Part shown: positions 53,443 through 55,621 of the stretch, one piece after another
Layout: the number at the start of each line of letters is the position of its first letter
Numbering within the stretch: the first letter of the stretch is position 1
DNA from: a virus
Reading direction: 5' to 3' (one strand)
DNA length: 55,621 nt
IMG/VR virus record: IMGVR_UViG_3300033153_013781
Coordinates: 1-55,621 of that record
The notes under the pieces: model-generated
What the model was told of the DNA's origin: nothing
The model's database searches: none
Seen by the model: only the letters and a program-made list of their open reading frames with translations
Made by a program: the position numbers and the translations under genes

Positions 53443-53455
53443 TAGAAGGGGTAAC

Positions 53456-55621
53456 ATGTTTAATTTGTCGAAACATGCTCAAGGCACCTTAGATGGTGCC
53501 ATAGAAGGTTTGGGACAAGCAACGGATGGAGCTTCTGATCTCGTAGATTTTAACAAACAAACTGATTTGAGTTCGGACGATTTGTCCCAGGGACTCACAG
53601 AAGATCAAGAAGGGGCAGTATATGATGCTGCCCGCGTTGCTAAATGGAATAAGATAGTTTCTCAAATAGGTGAGATGCCGTCAGAAGTTCTGAGTGCCAT
53701 TGAAAGAATGCCAGAATTTCAGAAATGGCAGCCTAAAGTAGACAATGCTTCAACCATCGCTCCTGAAATGTTGGAAAATGAAGGCATGCAAGGAGCGGAA
53801 ATCCCGCTTGGGGAAGCCGTAGACTTTGATCCAATGGAGCAAATTATTGTAGGAAGAGCGCGTGAATTAAAACGCAAAATTGATGAAAATCAATATCAAC
53901 AAGAAATATGGAACCAACAGGCGTATTCACGAGCTGCTTTTAATCTGAGGCGACATAAAAAAGCCCAAATGCAACCTATGCCTCAGGCTATGCCTCAAAT
54001 GCCGATGCAAATGCCGATGCAAATGCCGATGCAAGAGCCGATGCAAGAGCCGATGCAAGAGCCAGCAGAACGTTTTCCTGTTGCCAATGAGGGCGATTTT
54101 ATTTCTAAGTTTGCTGATGATTTATTGGCATTTAATAATGAGCCTGGAACTCAAGAATATGAAAGAGCTCGAATAGCGGCAGAAGAAATTCGAGCAGCAG
54201 TAAGCCCTGGATTCGAAGAAGAAGCTAACAGTATTATTGAATCCGTAATGCAACTAGATGCTACACAAAGGGATTTAGCTTCAAATTATCTAATTAAGAT
54301 GTATGAGGTTTTAATTCCTCCTGCGTTTACAAGTGATCAAGCTGGATCACAAATGGAGCCAGTTATGAGCGAAAAGAACAAAGACGCAATCGATGGTATT
54401 GTAAGATACAGTCTTACTGATAGCGTTCTTAACAACAATAAAGATGCAATGATGAAAACGGCTGCGGATCAATTTGGTCAGCAGTATCTGCTTTATGGTC
54501 CTACCGAAAAACGAATTTGTCCAAAACTGCGTGGTAAAAATTTGAGTGTAGGAGATGTAGTGTCAGAATACACCTGCCGACATCATTGTGTTGATGGAGT
54601 AGTTATAGATGATAATAAAACAATTTGTGGTGAAGCTTTGTGGCGTGCAAACGCTATGGATAAGTTTTCTCGTGAATACGTGAATGAAAATGGAGATATT
54701 GAAGGGGGCTACATTAACAAGCGATTTGAGGTGAATCGTAACGTTCAAGAAGAAAATAAAATGAGACTTAAGCCGGGAGAGACTCGCAAACCTCGTCCAG
54801 CTGCTTGGGGAAATACTGAGTCTCGTTTACAAGACATGAGATCTAAGGAGGGGCAAACCCGTGATTATCGTCCTAAAACTAATACCGGCGATCCTTTTGA
54901 ATGGTGCCATGATGCTGATCAAAATAACGTCGAAGTAAGTCAGACAGAGCGTGACCGAAGAGAAGAAGCTGCTGGACATAAAACAGTTCAGTATACCAAT
55001 CGTGATCAAGGTGAAAACAATCCTAAAAAAGCCTTTAATATGAAGAATTTTAAAACAGCCCAAACTCCTGTGGCTTATTCTCCACGAGATACACATCAAA
55101 CAGCTGTAAGCCCGTTTGCAGCCGGAACGATTCCTCCTGCGGATATCGAAACCGGACATCAAACTTTTGATTCTGGCAAACCGATGGTTGCTCCGTCTAA
55201 ACCTATGTCACTCGAAGATATGGAAACCGAAAAATATAACTTTGAAGAAGGTCAAGCAAAAGTAAAATCTATGAGCAACATATCTATTTTGTATACCTTA
55301 AAGGACTTGAATGAAGTTGTTAATACACAAGAAGCATCCTCAAAAAGAGGAGCATCAACTCCTAAATTAGGATATTACAATGATGCGCTACACACTCTTG
55401 GAGATGAAATTCGTCAACGTGGTGGTTTGGAAAAAGTACAAGCTTTGGCAGAACAAGAACATCAGCAAAGAAATCAAGGTGTTATTCCAACCGCATCTGG
55501 ATTCAATCTCAAAAATCATAAAAAAGCTGAAAATCCTCAGCCACATACAGTCGCTTTGCCTGATCATGATTATTGGCAACAGCAGCAACCCCAAGATGGA
55601 CACAACCCAGATATGAAACCA
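53456..55621 (+). CDS. Large virion-type protein, runs off the window
   Basis: At least 722 codons, open from the ATG at 53456 (AAGGGG upstream) to the last base. It begins MFNLSKHAQGTL and repeats this kind of signal internally (FNLRRHKKAQ, FNMKNFKTAQ, FNLKNHKKAE), each after a disordered stretch. A Met-Gln/Pro repeat is at 54004-54063. Residues about 345-420 hold a Cys-rich fold (ICPKLRG...YTCRHHCVDG...ICGEALW). Possibly a polyprotein-like virion component cut at the repeated signals. Function unknown. Confidence 0.7.
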   Translation, partial: MFNLSKHAQGTLDGAIEGLGQATDGASDLVDFNKQTDLSSDDLSQGLTEDQEGAVYDAARVAKWNKIVSQIGEMPSEVLSAIERMPEFQKWQPKVDNASTIAPEMLENEGMQGAEIPLGEAVDFDPMEQIIVGRARELKRKIDENQYQQEIWNQQAYSRAAFNLRRHKKAQMQPMPQAMPQMPMQMPMQMPMQEPMQEPMQEPAERFPVANEGDFISKFADDLLAFNNEPGTQEYERARIAAEEIRAAVSPGFEEEANSIIESVMQLDATQRDLASNYLIKMYEVLIPPAFTSDQAGSQMEPVMSEKNKDAIDGIVRYSLTDSVLNNNKDAMMKTAADQFGQQYLLYGPTEKRICPKLRGKNLSVGDVVSEYTCRHHCVDGVVIDDNKTICGEALWRANAMDKFSREYVNENGDIEGGYINKRFEVNRNVQEENKMRLKPGETRKPRPAAWGNTESRLQDMRSKEGQTRDYRPKTNTGDPFEWCHDADQNNVEVSQTERDRREEAAGHKTVQYTNRDQGENNPKKAFNMKNFKTAQTPVAYSPRDTHQTAVSPFAAGTIPPADIETGHQTFDSGKPMVAPSKPMSLEDMETEKYNFEEGQAKVKSMSNISILYTLKDLNEVVNTQEASSKRGASTPKLGYYNDALHTLGDEIRQRGGLEKVQALAEQEHQQRNQGVIPTASGFNLKNHKKAENPQPHTVALPDHDYWQQQQPQDGHNPDMKP
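54004..54063 (+). repeat. 12-bp tandem repeats in the terminal gene
   Basis: About five units of GATGCAAATGCC or GATGCAAGAGCC, encoding a Pro-Met-Gln-Met/Glu repeat linker. Confidence 0.85.

Noticed and set aside
1-55621. CRISPR array or altered genetic code
   Set aside because: No regularly spaced direct repeats were seen. TAA, TAG and TGA all end well-supported genes, so a standard bacterial code is sufficient.
24790-55621. Many minus-strand reading frames opposite virion and RNR genes
   Set aside because: They are hydrophobic or low-complexity shadows of strongly coding plus-strand genes, lack ribosome sites and show no domain.

Overview
The window is part of the genome of a large tailed bacteriophage (Caudoviricetes) that has not been placed taxonomically here. 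The evidence is a terminase large subunit, a run of overlapping virion-type genes, a very large tRNA array, phage-style free-standing HNH nucleases, and dense packing with ATGA overlaps. The DNA is A+T-rich, the code is standard bacterial (TAA, TAG and TGA all act as stops), ribosome sites are AAGGAG-like, and many promoters match host sigma70 (TTGACA/17/TATAAT). The host cannot be named from the sequence.

Layout. Positions 1-17,450 are mostly leftward: small early-type genes, a SNF2-like helicase, a radical SAM enzyme paired with a lipoyl H-protein, CsrA, and more than 20 tRNA genes, with HNH nucleases and broken tRNA pieces between them. Positions 17,450-31,600 run rightward: nucleotide and amino-acid metabolism genes, a tRNA(CAU) carrying a group I intron, many membrane microproteins, TatA with a twin-arginine substrate, a FliA-like sigma factor, a DHH phosphoesterase, an HNH nuclease split by an intein, and peptide deformylase. 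Positions 31,699-36,165 hold a class II (B12-dependent) ribonucleotide reductase with two inteins. From 36,213 to the end comes the virion module: a TIGR03790-like protein, terminase, an intact IS200/IS605 element, a homing endonuclease, a CCA-adding enzyme, and many structural-type proteins. The last one runs off the window.

The most unusual feature is at 9,514-9,970 on the minus strand. Two tRNA genes there are circularly permuted: the 3' half precedes the 5' half. In both, the acceptor stem pairs 7/7 and the anticodon stem 5/5 once the halves are rejoined. Both loci share the same flanking framework: a 9-bp outer stem (ACATCGCRA/TYGCGATGT), an inner stem that differs in sequence but still pairs, a conserved GUUU/AAAC helix, and the motif GCATACAAACAAT. 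The flanks add up to only about 70 nt, too small for a group I or II intron, so an undescribed RNA-processing element is a reasonable hypothesis.

How the parts fit: none of the tRNAs encodes CCA, and the phage carries its own CCA-adding enzyme. The array shows tRNA stubs, degenerate tRNAs, boxA-like sequences, a four-way-junction DNA/RNA structure and a pseudoknot. The selfish-element load is heavy: HNH and PD-(D/E)XK nucleases, three inteins, one group I intron and one IS605.
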